A stretch of DNA of 64,000 bases from Mogibacterium diversum_A (GTDB taxonomy: Bacteria > Bacillota > Clostridia > Peptostreptococcales > Anaerovoracaceae): NCBI RefSeq assembly GCF_938028775.1, contig NZ_CALIZG010000007.1:1-64000 (forward strand), given 5' to 3'. Shown here in pieces: positions 15,479 through 24,614 of the stretch (the stretch's first letter is position 1; every line of letters begins with the position of its first letter). Both the position numbers and the translations under genes were made by a program. The notes below the pieces were generated by a model. That model worked only from the letters and a program-made list of their open reading frames with translations. It was not told the origin of the DNA and searched no databases.

Positions 15479-16843
15479 ATGAATAGAAAAGTAGATAACA
15501 TAATAATTGGGTTCGGAAAAGCTGGAAAGACGCTGGCTAACTATCTTGGAAATAAAGGAGAGAAAACCGTTCTTGTAGAGAAATCGCCAAAGATGTATGG
15601 TGGAACTTGCATCAACGTTGGATGCATCCCATCCAAGTTCCTAGCGACTTGTGCAGATAGAAAGGCTTATAGGAATGTTGATAATAAAACCTACTATAAA
15701 GATTCTGTAGTAGATAAGAAAAACCTTATAGCGAAGCTGAATAAAGCAAATTACGACAAGGTTGAGAGCAATGAAAACGTAGAAGTTATAGATGGAACGG
15801 CCTCGTTTAAAAATGACCACACAATCGTAGTTGATAATGGAGCGGATTCATATGAGATATTCGCAGAAAAGATTTTTATCAATACTGGAACTAGACCGTT
15901 TATTCCTAACGTAAAAGGACTTGAAGTAGGAAACCGCATTCATACTAGCGAAACGCTGATGAACCTCGAGGAGTTTCCAGAGACTCTAGCTATTCTGGGT
16001 AGTGGATTTATAGGGCTAGAGTTTGCAGCAACATATGCAAAGTTTGGAACTAAAGTAACGATTATTGATATGGGGGACAGACTACTTCCAAGAGAAGATG
16101 ATGATGTAGCAGAAGTAGTATATGAATCATATAAGTCATTAGGTGTTGATATTCTATTCAATTCAGAAATTAATCATGTTGAGCAGAGCGATGATGAAGT
16201 TTCAATCGCCTATACCGAAAATGGTGTCAGCAAAGAGCTTAGGGCAGATGCTCTACTAGTTGCTACTGGCAGAAGAGCTAATGTCGAGGAGCTACATCTT
16301 GAGAATGCTGGAGTTGAGGTTTCAGAGCGTGGATTTATTAATGTAAATGATCAACTGCAGACTAACAAGCCACATATCTTCGCAATGGGAGATATTAACG
16401 GCGGGCCTCAGTTCACTTACGTTTCCCTCGATGATTACCGCATTGTGAAAAGCTATTTAGACGGGGATGGAAGCTACTCGAGAAAAGAGCGCCAGGGAAT
16501 AGCTTTCTCAGCATTTCTACATCCTACATTCTCTAAAGTTGGTCTCGGTGAAAAAGATGCAAGGGAAAAAGGTTATAACGTAAGAGTCTCGAAATTGCCC
16601 GTAACGGCTATTCCAAAGGCCAAGATACTTGGAGATCAGACGGGGATTTACAAGGCTGTCGTTGATGCCGATACTGATCAGATACTTGGAGTAGTACTTT
16701 TTGGAGAGGAGTCTCACGAAGTTATAAATATTGTAGTTACAGCAATGATTGCAAAGCAGCCATACACAGTGCTCGCTAACCAGATATTTACACATCCGAC
16801 AATGGCGGAGGCACTTAATGACTTGTTCGGTTCGGTTAAGTAA
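15479..16843 (+). CDS. rclA: RclA-type flavoprotein disulfide reductase (hypothiocyanite reductase family)
   Basis: The 454-residue enzyme is a class I pyridine nucleotide-disulfide oxidoreductase. IIGFGKAGKTLA binds FAD, MYGGTCINVGCIPSK holds the redox cysteines, LGSGFIGLEFA binds NAD(P)H and the C-terminal FTHPTMAEALNDLF forms the dimer interface. Many stretches match E. coli RclA as I remember it, including GFGKAGKTLA, FINTG, QFTYISLDDYRIV (VSLDDYRIV here) and the final DLF..VK. RclA-family enzymes reduce hypothiocyanous acid, an oxidant made from saliva thiocyanate, and protect against reactive chlorine. That would suit an oral bacterium. AATAAGGAG precedes the start by ten bases. It is probably monocistronic, with a palindrome upstream. 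Confidence 0.88.
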   Translation: MNRKVDNIIIGFGKAGKTLANYLGNKGEKTVLVEKSPKMYGGTCINVGCIPSKFLATCADRKAYRNVDNKTYYKDSVVDKKNLIAKLNKANYDKVESNENVEVIDGTASFKNDHTIVVDNGADSYEIFAEKIFINTGTRPFIPNVKGLEVGNRIHTSETLMNLEEFPETLAILGSGFIGLEFAATYAKFGTKVTIIDMGDRLLPREDDDVAEVVYESYKSLGVDILFNSEINHVEQSDDEVSIAYTENGVSKELRADALLVATGRRANVEELHLENAGVEVSERGFINVNDQLQTNKPHIFAMGDINGGPQFTYVSLDDYRIVKSYLDGDGSYSRKERQGIAFSAFLHPTFSKVGLGEKDAREKGYNVRVSKLPVTAIPKAKILGDQTGIYKAVVDADTDQILGVVLFGEESHEVINIVVTAMIAKQPYTVLANQIFTHPTMAEALNDLFGSVK

Positions 16844-16847
16844 TAAG

Positions 16848-16916
16848 TATCATTTAATTAACGCTCTTCGTACAACTTGCAATTCACTAATAAACACTAT
16901 ATAGTTAATTAGATAC
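16848..16916. repeat. Split inverted repeat between rclA and metY
   Basis: GTATC and AATTAAC (16848-16862) are matched by GTTAATT and GATAC (16904-16916) with a 41-base middle. As RNA this could fold into a long hairpin in the metY leader. No T run follows, so it is not an ordinary terminator. The role is unknown. Confidence 0.4.
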
Positions 16917-16935
16917 AAAAAGGAGGGACTTTTAT

Positions 16936-18213
16936 ATGACAAATTACAAAACTAGCACGGTATGCGTGCAGGGTGGCTACGAGCCAAAGAACGGAGAACC
17001 AAGAGTAGTTCCAATAATTCAGTCCACTACTTTTAAGTACGAATCATCAGAGCAGATGGGAAATCTATTCGACTTAAAAGAGTCTGGATATTTTTATACT
17101 AGACTTTCTAACCCAACTAATGATGCAGTAGCAAACAAGATTTGCCAGCTAGAGGGTGGTGTTGCAGCTATACTTACATCATCTGGTCAGGCTGCAAATT
17201 TCTACGCTATGATGAATATTGCAAGCGCGGGTGATCACATTATTTCTAGCTCTGCTATATACGGTGGGACATACAATCTTATCGCACATACTATGAAGCA
17301 GATGGGGATAGAGTCTACGTTTGTTGAACCAGATATATCACCTGAGGAGTTAGAGAAGAAGTTCCAGCCTAACACAAAACTTGTATTCGGTGAAACTTTA
17401 TCAAACCCTTCACTTAGCGTATTAGATATTGAAAAATTTGCTAATGTTGCACATAAGCATGGTGTACCGCTAATCGTAGATAATACGTTCCCTACGCCGA
17501 TTTTCTGCAAACCTTTCGAGTGGGGTGTTGATATCGTCACACACTCAACTACAAAATACATGAATGGTACCGCTAATTCAGTCGGCGGAGCAGTTGTAGA
17601 TTCAGGTAACTTCGACTGGACTAAGCACAGCGACAAATTCCCGGGACTTACAACTCCTGACGAGACATATCACGGCACTGTTTATACAGAGAGCTTTGGC
17701 AAGGCTGCATACATTGTAAAGATGACGACTAACCTTATGCGTGACCTCGGATCTATTCCTTCACCTCAAAATGCCTTCTATCTGGGAATTGGACTTGAGA
17801 CGCTACATTTGAGAATGGAAAGACATTTCCAGAATGCGCTTGCTCTCGCTAAGCACCTCGAAAATCATCCGAAGGTTTCCTGGGTTTCGTTCTCTGGACT
17901 AGAAAATGATAGCCAGCACGAGCTCGCGGAGAAGTATCTTCCTAACGGCTCTTGTGGAGTTATTGCATTTGGAGTAAAAGGCGGTAGAGAGGCAGCTATT
18001 AAGTTTATGGATTCGCTAAAGCTCGCAGCAATAGTTACACACGTAGCTGATTCAAGAACTTGTGTGCTTCATCCTGCATCGACTACTCATAGACAGATGA
18101 ACGATGAGGAGCTAGCAGCGGCTGGAATATCTCAGGATTTAGTGAGAATGTCAGTAGGTATAGAGGATATCGATGATATAATCGCTGACGTTGATCAGGC
18201 TCTTGAGCAGTAA
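16936..18213 (+). CDS. metY: O-acetylhomoserine sulfhydrylase
   Basis: The 425-residue PLP enzyme should form homocysteine (or methionine) from O-acetylhomoserine and sulfide. The family-specific N-terminus (TVCVQGGYEPKNGEPRVVPI) is followed by TTFKYESSEQM, SSGQAANFYAMMN and the PLP lysine in THSTTKYMNGTANSVGG. The length matches MetY, longer than cystathionine lyases and synthases of about 380 residues because of the insertion at PGLTTPDETYHGTVY. AAAAAGGAGGG precedes the start. It is a single gene with a hairpin terminator after it. A split inverted repeat lies in its leader, but I see no S-box or T-box. Confidence 0.93.
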   Translation: MTNYKTSTVCVQGGYEPKNGEPRVVPIIQSTTFKYESSEQMGNLFDLKESGYFYTRLSNPTNDAVANKICQLEGGVAAILTSSGQAANFYAMMNIASAGDHIISSSAIYGGTYNLIAHTMKQMGIESTFVEPDISPEELEKKFQPNTKLVFGETLSNPSLSVLDIEKFANVAHKHGVPLIVDNTFPTPIFCKPFEWGVDIVTHSTTKYMNGTANSVGGAVVDSGNFDWTKHSDKFPGLTTPDETYHGTVYTESFGKAAYIVKMTTNLMRDLGSIPSPQNAFYLGIGLETLHLRMERHFQNALALAKHLENHPKVSWVSFSGLENDSQHELAEKYLPNGSCGVIAFGVKGGREAAIKFMDSLKLAAIVTHVADSRTCVLHPASTTHRQMNDEELAAAGISQDLVRMSVGIEDIDDIIADVDQALEQ

Positions 18214-18256
18214 TTGCTTAAATATCGCTTTATAAATTAAATAAATAGAATTATCT

Positions 18257-18309
18257 AAAAGGAGTTTCTTACCAGTTGGTTTTCCGAGGTGCAGAGGCTC
18301 CTTTTTTAG
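18257..18309 (+). terminator. Terminator after metY; rest of the 18214-18524 gap is unassigned
   Basis: AAAAGGAG (18257-18264) pairs with CTCCTTTT (18298-18305) and a T run follows. The loop is large and contains a second weak stem. The remaining 200 bases up to the small membrane gene are AT-rich, with no gene or clear promoter that I can support. Confidence 0.6.
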
Positions 18310-18524
18310 TTATCATATTGAGCATATTTATATCATTTAATATTGAAGAAGGTAATGAGCATATAAAAGATTTTAAATCAACTACCTACATGTTATTATT
18401 AGTCAAAACATGGAACTATTAATCGTGCTGCTAGTCACCATATGCATTTTAGAAAACAAGTTTAAGTTTTGAAAACAAGATTGAAATTAGATTGTAATCT
18501 ATTTGTATGAATGAGGTGTGTAAA

Positions 18525-18716
18525 ATGAAAAAAATATTTAAGGTTATATTTATAATATTACCTCTAATTCTTGCATCTACGGGGGTAATTGAATTTATAC
18601 ACTACCTACGGGGAGGTGGTGTAACACGGAATCCATATATGAGCGTGCTTTCAGTAGTGGTTTTTTATGCGTTAGCAATAAGAAATATTTTAGCTTTTAA
18701 TAAAGAGAATGAATAA
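18525..18716 (+). CDS. Small membrane protein
   Basis: The 63-residue product begins MKKIFKVIFIILPLILAST, a lysine-led hydrophobic segment that may be a membrane anchor or signal. A second hydrophobic segment, SVLSVVVFYALAIRNILAF, is near the C-terminus. I start at ATG 18525, preceded by GAGGTG; the frame also has an ATG at 18507 that lies before that ribosome site. It shares a transcript with the next small membrane gene, 20 bases away. Function unknown. Confidence 0.6.
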   Translation: MKKIFKVIFIILPLILASTGVIEFIHYLRGGGVTRNPYMSVLSVVVFYALAIRNILAFNKENE

Positions 18717-18736
18717 CGGCGAAGGGGGCGAACATT

Positions 18737-19003
18737 GTGAGTGATGGTAATTATTTGGTAATTGGTAAATATACTATAATTTTAACGGTGCTATGTATCT
18801 CTATTATGATATTTACCATTGTTAGAAGGGTTATGACGAAAAAATATAAAGGTGACCATATGGCGAGCGGAATGATTATTGGTATTTCCGCAGGTTTGTT
18901 AGCAGGTATTATGTTTGATAGATCTGGATTTGGAATGGTTATGGGAATATCTATCGGGGAGATAATAGGAATGACAATAGGGGTATTAATCCCTAAAAAA
19001 TAA
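18737..19003 (+). CDS. Small membrane protein with glycine-rich C-terminal half
   Basis: The 88-residue product begins at GTG after AAGGGGGCG. It has an N-terminal hydrophobic segment (YTIILTVLCISIMIFTIV), a basic linker and then a glycine-rich hydrophobic stretch (MIIGISAGLLAGIMF, then MVMGISIGEIIGMTIGVLI) like tightly packed glycine-zipper membrane helices. No family recognised. It follows another small membrane gene by 20 bases, so the pair could act together, for instance as immunity or stress membrane proteins, but nothing here proves this. Confidence 0.6.
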   Translation: MSDGNYLVIGKYTIILTVLCISIMIFTIVRRVMTKKYKGDHMASGMIIGISAGLLAGIMFDRSGFGMVMGISIGEIIGMTIGVLIPKK

Positions 19004-19006
19004 GCA

Positions 19007-19086
19007 TTTAGACAAAATATGTCTCGCTTTAAACTGGCGCAATTGAATTGCTTAAAGTATAATACCTATTTTGTCTAAAAAAAGCA
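19007..19086 (+). terminator. Nested inverted repeats ending in a T-less A run; probable terminator or small element
   Basis: TTTAGACAAAATA (19007-19019) and TATTTTGTCTAAA (19067-19079) are perfect 13-base inverted repeats 47 bases apart. Inside, CTTTAA (19027-19032) pairs with TTAAAG (19052-19057). There is no T tract after the right arm on the plus strand but one exists on the minus strand. It starts three bases after the small membrane gene, so it may end that transcript or form a leader structure for the large adhesin gene. Confidence 0.35.
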
Positions 19087-19156
19087 ACATTTAATAGCAT
19101 ATCTATGGTAAGATATCAAGAGTATATTAACTAGAGATAATTTTCGGAGGAACAAG

Positions 19157-22100
19157 ATGAATTGTTTTGGCATTTTTGACAACAACAATGTAGAGACAAG
19201 ACGAACATCGAAGACTGGGAAGCAGGGAGAAGCAGCGAGAAGAGTATCGTCTATAGCGCTATCTTGCATGCTTGGTTTTACCATGCTTATATCACCAGTT
19301 ACAGTAAGGGCTGAAGGTGGTCAGCCGAGATCGCTGAACAATTCAGTCAACTACACATTAGCTGGAGAGACAGATGGAGTTTTGGACTACGCTAGAACTG
19401 ATTTTACCAAGGAGGATGCCTCGGGGATTCACCTGACAGTTACTAAATGGGCAAAGTTACCAGGTAGCTGGGGCGGCACCGATAAAGGACCGTATAACGG
19501 TAGATTCCTGATTAACTTCTTTGACGATGATTTCTACAAGCAGATACAGTCAATTGAGGTTAACGGAGTTCAGTTTGAAAAAGAAGCAGATGGAGCACTT
19601 TGGAAGGTGCCTATCAATAATCAAACCTTACAATCTGGTTTGATCGGTGTCGTTACTAACAGAGACGTTATTATCAAGCTCAAGAATGGTGCTACACTTA
19701 CGAGTCTAGGGCTTGATTCAAAGAAAATTGATTTTACAACCACTTGGGTAAGAGCTGATGGTAAAGCGGATAAGGGTGGAAATGATAATGGATTTATCCT
19801 TAAGAACAACCCTAATGTTCCTGCGCTTCCAAGCAATTCCAGCGCTGGTAATGATGACTACCTAGGAACTGGACTGAATCTTCTTACAACTGATGGTACA
19901 CAGTCGAAGGATGGTAATTTTTCAGGTGGCAATACCGGCAAGCTTGTAAGCTACGATGCCAAGAATAAGATTATAAAGTCTACCGTTTCGTTTAAGCCTG
20001 ACCAGAACTTCCTGCAGGCAAATAGCGGATGGGTCCTATATATAAATGAGGTAATTCCGAAGGAACTGCTCAAGTATATTGATACTAACGAGGTGAGGCT
20101 CGGAGTTTCTACTTCGACAGGTACGATAACAGCATCTAATCCTATAAAGCTAACGGTAGATCCAAACGGGGATGGTGTAATTTCAACAAAAGATACTCCA
20201 TCACTCAGCATAGTTGGTGGAGACTGGAGTAAGGTTACACAGGTTAGGAGCACACTTGATTCACAAGTTTTCTACGGAGCACTTGGACAGAGAAGGTCTT
20301 ATACAATTGAATATAAGCTGAAGTCAAACGTTACAAATCAGGATTTCGCAAAGGCTCTAAACGATTATATAACTGCTAATAATCAGCAGCTTAACTTTGA
20401 GTCATGGCTCACAGCTGATTTTGTTGATTCAACACCTGTATTTCACGGAATCAGGAAGCCTGATGGTGGGAAGCCTAATAAGAGAATTCAGCACTCGTAT
20501 ACTAACGCATTCCTAGAGGTTCTTGACACTGATAAGGACGGTCTATTTGACTTTGTAGAAGACGAAATAGGTTCTGATAAGTATAACGTTGATACTGACG
20601 GCGATGGAGTTCCTGATGGTCAGGAATACCTAACAGATAAGACTGATCCGACAAAGGCTAATTCGTATCTGGTAGTTAAGCCAAATGTTACAACGACGAA
20701 CATCGAAGCAAATAGAGCAGAGACAATCAAGGGAACTGTTCCAAAGACAATTTATAATAACCCTGCAGATGAAACTAAGAAGCTAACCGCTACTAACACT
20801 GATGCGGGTAACGTTATTGTAAAAGCCTATAAATACGTCGCTGATGATACAGATTACACTCACGAGACGGCGAAGGCAGAGACTACAATACCTTTTTCTG
20901 ATTTGAAAGATGGAAAATTTAGTATAAACGTTCCAGCCGGAACTTTTGCAGACGGTGATAAAGTTATACTTGTAGCTTACTCACCGGATGGAAAGAATCC
21001 TATGGTTTCGAGCACTAAGGTAAATGTTGGTGCTATAAAAGTCACATTTGATACTAATGGCGGAAAATGGGCAGACGGTACGAATGCAGACAAGGTAGTA
21101 TCAGCAGTAAACGGAAAAGCAACTCAGCCAGAAGAGCCTACCCGAGATGGTTACAAGTTTATGGGATGGGCTGCAACGGCTGGTGCTACTGAGGCGGATT
21201 CGGATATTCTAAAGAATATTACTGAAGCCAAAGAAGTCTTTGCTGTATGGAAAGATAACAAGGCGCCAGTAATTGATAACATTGGAGACCAGACAGTTAT
21301 CGAAGGGCAGCCGATAACAGAGATTACTGTTACAACTGATGACCCTACTGCTACTGTTACGGTTAAAGATTTACCGACTGGAGTTCAGTATTCGAATGGA
21401 AAAATAAGCGGTACTCCTAAAGTCACTGACTGGCATGGTAATGAGGAAACTCGTGAAATTACAGTTACGGTAGAGGCTAAAGACCCAGCAGGAAATACTA
21501 CTACAAAGACATTCAAAATCACAGTTCAGAGGGATACCGATAAGGATGGTATACCAGATATTACTGATCTTGATGATGATGGAGATGGATACCTAGATTC
21601 TGAAGAAACAGCTAAGGGATCTGATCCAAAGAATTCAAAGTCAGTACCGGCAGGTATGATAACACCGATTGCTCAGACTACGGTTACTAATCCGATTCAG
21701 ACGGTTAATGATAAAACGGCAATTACGAATATAGTTGTAAAACCGGGAGCTTCTGGTGCAACTGTTACCGTTGATAACAGCAAGCTACCAAGCGGAGTAA
21801 CTTATGATGCAGGTACAAAGACAATAAGTGGCACGCCAAATGTAACAAATTGGGGTAGTACAGAAGAAAAGCGTAAGTTTGAAATCCCTGTTGTAGTTAA
21901 GAATCCAGACGGCTCTAAGATTACAAAGACAGTAGAAATCACCGTACTTAGAGATACAGATGGTGATGGCGATCCAGATATCACTGATACGGATGATGAT
22001 GGAGATGGATACTCTGATACAGAGGAGACGACAAAAGGATCTGATCCGAAGAACAGTCACTCTATACCAGCAGGTACGATTACTCCAGCAGATCCATTAA

Positions 22101-24364
22101 ATATTATTAATCCAGTACAGACTGTTGTTGATAGACATGCTATTAATGATATAACTATTGGAACGATAGATATTGACTCGACTGAACATGTTGATAGTAC
22201 AAAACTTCCACCGGGAGTTACATATAATCCAGGAACTCTCTCAATAACTGGAACACCTAATGTTACTAACTGGGGTAGCAATGAAGAAAAGCGCAAGTAC
22301 GAAATTCCTATAGTCGTTACAAACTCAGATGGTTCATCGATTACTAGAATCGTAGAAATAACTGTTCTAAGAGATACAGATGGAGATGGTGATCCAGATA
22401 TAACAGATCCGGATGATGACGGTGATGGATATACCGATCTCGCAGAAAAGACACAAGGTTCTGATCCTAAGAGCGCAAGATCTATTCCAGCTGCTGTTGT
22501 GACACCTGTTGCTCCAACTACTATCACAAATGGGACACAGACGGTTAATGATAAGACAGCAATTACAAATATTGTAGTAACACCTGGAAATGCAGCGTCT
22601 GTAGTTACAGTAGATAATAGTAAGCTACCAAATGGTGTGACTTACGATCCAGGAACTAAAACCATTAGTGGTACGCCAAATGTAACAGATTGGGGTAGTA
22701 CAGAGGAAAAGCGTAAGTTTGAGATTCCTGTAGTAGTTACGAATCCAGATGGAACTAAAATCACCAAAACTGTAGAGATTACAGTACTAAGGGATACAGA
22801 TGGTGACGGTGACCCAGATATTACAGATACAGACGATGACGGAGATGGCATACCAGACACAGTAGAGACGGCAAAGGGTTCAGACCCTAAGAATGCGAAT
22901 TCTAGACCAGCTGCTGTTGTAACTCCTGTGACACCAACTACTATTACGAATGGTACGCAATCTGTAAATGATAAGACTGCGATTAGCAACATCACAATTA
23001 CACCTGGAAATAATAATGCAACTGTGTCTGTAGACAATAGCAAGCTACCAAACGGCGTAACTTACAACCCAGCAACTAAGACTATCAGTGGCACGCCAAA
23101 CGTAACTGATTGGGGTAGTACAGAAGAAAAACGCAAGTTTGAAACTCCTGTTGTAGTAACGAATCCAGATGGCTCAAAGGTTACTAAGACTGTTGAAATT
23201 ACAGTATTAAGGGACACTGACGGTGATGGCGATCCAGATATCACTGATCCAGATGACGATGGAGATGGCGTATCTGATGTAGAGGAAAATGCGAGAGGAT
23301 CTAACCCTAAGAATAGAGGGTCTGTCCCTGCGGCAGTGATAGTTCCAGTATCACCTACGACAATCACTAATGGAACGCAGAGCGTTAATGATAAGACTGC
23401 GATTAGCAACATCACAATTACACCTGGAGCTACAGGTTCTACAGTAACAGTAGATACAAGCAAGTTACCAAATGGTGTTACATTCGATGCAGGTACTAAG
23501 ACTATCAGTGGCACGCCAAATGTAACTGATTGGGGTAGCACAGAAGAAAAGCGTAAGTTTGAAATTCCTGTTGTAGTAACGAACCCAGATGGTTCTAAGG
23601 TTACCAAGACTGTTGAAATCACAGTACTAAGGGATACAGATGGTGACGGTGATCCAGACATTACAGATACGGATGATGATGGCGATGGTGTACCGGATAC
23701 GGTTGAGACAGCAAAGGGATCAGACCCTAAGAATGCGAACTCTAGACCAGCTGCTGTTGTAACTCCTGTGACACCAACTACTATTACGAATGGTACGCAA
23801 TCTGTAAATGATAAGACTGCGATTAGCAACATCACAATTACACCTGGAAATAATAATGCAACTGTGTCTGTAGACAATAGCAAGCTACCAAACGGCGTAA
23901 CTTACAACCCAGCAACTAAGACTATCAGTGGCACGCCAAACGTAACTGATTGGGGTAGTACAGAAGAAAAGCGCAAGTTTGAAATTCCAGTAGTCATTAC
24001 GAATCCAGATGGTTCTAAGATTACCAAGACTGTTGAAATCACAGTGCTAAGGGATACAGATGGCGATGGTGATCCTGACATCACAGATACGGATGATGAT
24101 GGCGATGGATATTCAGATGCTGTTGAAGCTTCAAATGGAACTAATCCTAAGGATGCGAATTCTAGACCAACATCTAGTGTAAACTCAGGAAGGTCAGGAG
24201 GACATAGTGCACGTAATCATGCAGGAAAGACTCCGCTAAGATCAGTTTTAGGTCCTAAAACAGGAGATGGCTTTGAGGTTTATGTATATGCAGGATTTGC
24301 TATCTTTGCAGCATTTGAAGTAGCAATTCTGATGCTAATTCGTAGGAGAAGAAGAGACCGTTAA
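19157..24364 (+). CDS. Giant wall-anchored repeat protein with thrombospondin-3 and Ig-like repeats
   Basis: The 1735-residue product has a long signal peptide ending near TVRAEGG. Residues of about 55-450 form a unique region that may bind ligand. Calcium-type repeats (DTDGDGVPDGQEY) begin near 460. A Listeria-Bacteroides (InlB-B type) repeat, VTFDTNGGKWADG to GYKFMGWAA, lies at about 630-690. An Ig-like module (about 700-790) leads into six 140-residue units. Each unit pairs an acidic thrombospondin type 3 segment (DTDGDGDPDIT) with an Ig-like domain (NDKTAI to SGTPNVT). The C-terminus has LGPKTGDG, a hydrophobic segment and RRRRRDR for sorting. CGGAGG precedes the start. The acidic repeats should bind calcium and stiffen a stalk. 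The target is unknown. Confidence 0.87.
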   Translation: MNCFGIFDNNNVETRRTSKTGKQGEAARRVSSIALSCMLGFTMLISPVTVRAEGGQPRSLNNSVNYTLAGETDGVLDYARTDFTKEDASGIHLTVTKWAKLPGSWGGTDKGPYNGRFLINFFDDDFYKQIQSIEVNGVQFEKEADGALWKVPINNQTLQSGLIGVVTNRDVIIKLKNGATLTSLGLDSKKIDFTTTWVRADGKADKGGNDNGFILKNNPNVPALPSNSSAGNDDYLGTGLNLLTTDGTQSKDGNFSGGNTGKLVSYDAKNKIIKSTVSFKPDQNFLQANSGWVLYINEVIPKELLKYIDTNEVRLGVSTSTGTITASNPIKLTVDPNGDGVISTKDTPSLSIVGGDWSKVTQVRSTLDSQVFYGALGQRRSYTIEYKLKSNVTNQDFAKALNDYITANNQQLNFESWLTADFVDSTPVFHGIRKPDGGKPNKRIQHSYTNAFLEVLDTDKDGLFDFVEDEIGSDKYNVDTDGDGVPDGQEYLTDKTDPTKANSYLVVKPNVTTTNIEANRAETIKGTVPKTIYNNPADETKKLTATNTDAGNVIVKAYKYVADDTDYTHETAKAETTIPFSDLKDGKFSINVPAGTFADGDKVILVAYSPDGKNPMVSSTKVNVGAIKVTFDTNGGKWADGTNADKVVSAVNGKATQPEEPTRDGYKFMGWAATAGATEADSDILKNITEAKEVFAVWKDNKAPVIDNIGDQTVIEGQPITEITVTTDDPTATVTVKDLPTGVQYSNGKISGTPKVTDWHGNEETREITVTVEAKDPAGNTTTKTFKITVQRDTDKDGIPDITDLDDDGDGYLDSEETAKGSDPKNSKSVPAGMITPIAQTTVTNPIQTVNDKTAITNIVVKPGASGATVTVDNSKLPSGVTYDAGTKTISGTPNVTNWGSTEEKRKFEIPVVVKNPDGSKITKTVEITVLRDTDGDGDPDITDTDDDGDGYSDTEETTKGSDPKNSHSIPAGTITPADPLNIINPVQTVVDRHAINDITIGTIDIDSTEHVDSTKLPPGVTYNPGTLSITGTPNVTNWGSNEEKRKYEIPIVVTNSDGSSITRIVEITVLRDTDGDGDPDITDPDDDGDGYTDLAEKTQGSDPKSARSIPAAVVTPVAPTTITNGTQTVNDKTAITNIVVTPGNAASVVTVDNSKLPNGVTYDPGTKTISGTPNVTDWGSTEEKRKFEIPVVVTNPDGTKITKTVEITVLRDTDGDGDPDITDTDDDGDGIPDTVETAKGSDPKNANSRPAAVVTPVTPTTITNGTQSVNDKTAISNITITPGNNNATVSVDNSKLPNGVTYNPATKTISGTPNVTDWGSTEEKRKFETPVVVTNPDGSKVTKTVEITVLRDTDGDGDPDITDPDDDGDGVSDVEENARGSNPKNRGSVPAAVIVPVSPTTITNGTQSVNDKTAISNITITPGATGSTVTVDTSKLPNGVTFDAGTKTISGTPNVTDWGSTEEKRKFEIPVVVTNPDGSKVTKTVEITVLRDTDGDGDPDITDTDDDGDGVPDTVETAKGSDPKNANSRPAAVVTPVTPTTITNGTQSVNDKTAISNITITPGNNNATVSVDNSKLPNGVTYNPATKTISGTPNVTDWGSTEEKRKFEIPVVITNPDGSKITKTVEITVLRDTDGDGDPDITDTDDDGDGYSDAVEASNGTNPKDANSRPTSSVNSGRSGGHSARNHAGKTPLRSVLGPKTGDGFEVYVYAGFAIFAAFEVAILMLIRRRRRDR
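21531..24050 (+). repeat. Six tandem 420-bp repeats inside the giant surface protein gene
   Basis: The segment beginning RDTDGDGDPD recurs at 21531, 21951, 22371, 22791, 23211 and 23631, with a partial seventh copy from 24051. Every interval is exactly 420 bases (140 codons), with no insertion or deletion. The fourth and sixth units share a 230-base block without a single difference (22901-23130 and 23741-23970), while the fifth differs at many sites. Such arrays change copy number by recombination. Confidence 0.95.
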
Positions 24365-24425
24365 TAGAAGCACTAGCTGCACAAATTTTAACCTTCTCTA
24401 GACCTTAGAAGGTATTAACAGGTAA

Positions 24426-24466
24426 ACAAAAATGGGCTTGAGCACAGTGCTCAGGTCCATTTTTGT
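24426..24466 (+). terminator. Terminator of the giant surface protein gene
   Basis: ACAAAAATGGGCTTGAGCAC pairs almost fully with the downstream GTGCTCAGGTCCATTTTTGT, with one loop base. The T run lies in the right arm. Confidence 0.85.
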
Positions 24467-24614
24467 TATATCTATAAATTAAGATATTAATATATGATAA
24501 AATCTCGATAATTGCACAAATGCTTTGTAATATCGTGTATAATGTGTGAACAAGTATGTAATTTTGCCATACTTGAATAGGTTATTTTTTATTCATGAAA
24601 GTAAAGGGTTTGAA

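Noticed and set aside
21531..24050. CRISPR array
   Set aside because: Units are 420 bases, coding, and have no short repeats with unique spacers.
21785..24084. Long minus-strand open frames in the 420-bp repeat array
   Set aside because: They mirror the repeated plus-strand codons, have no ribosome sites and encode low-complexity Ser/Val-rich sequence.
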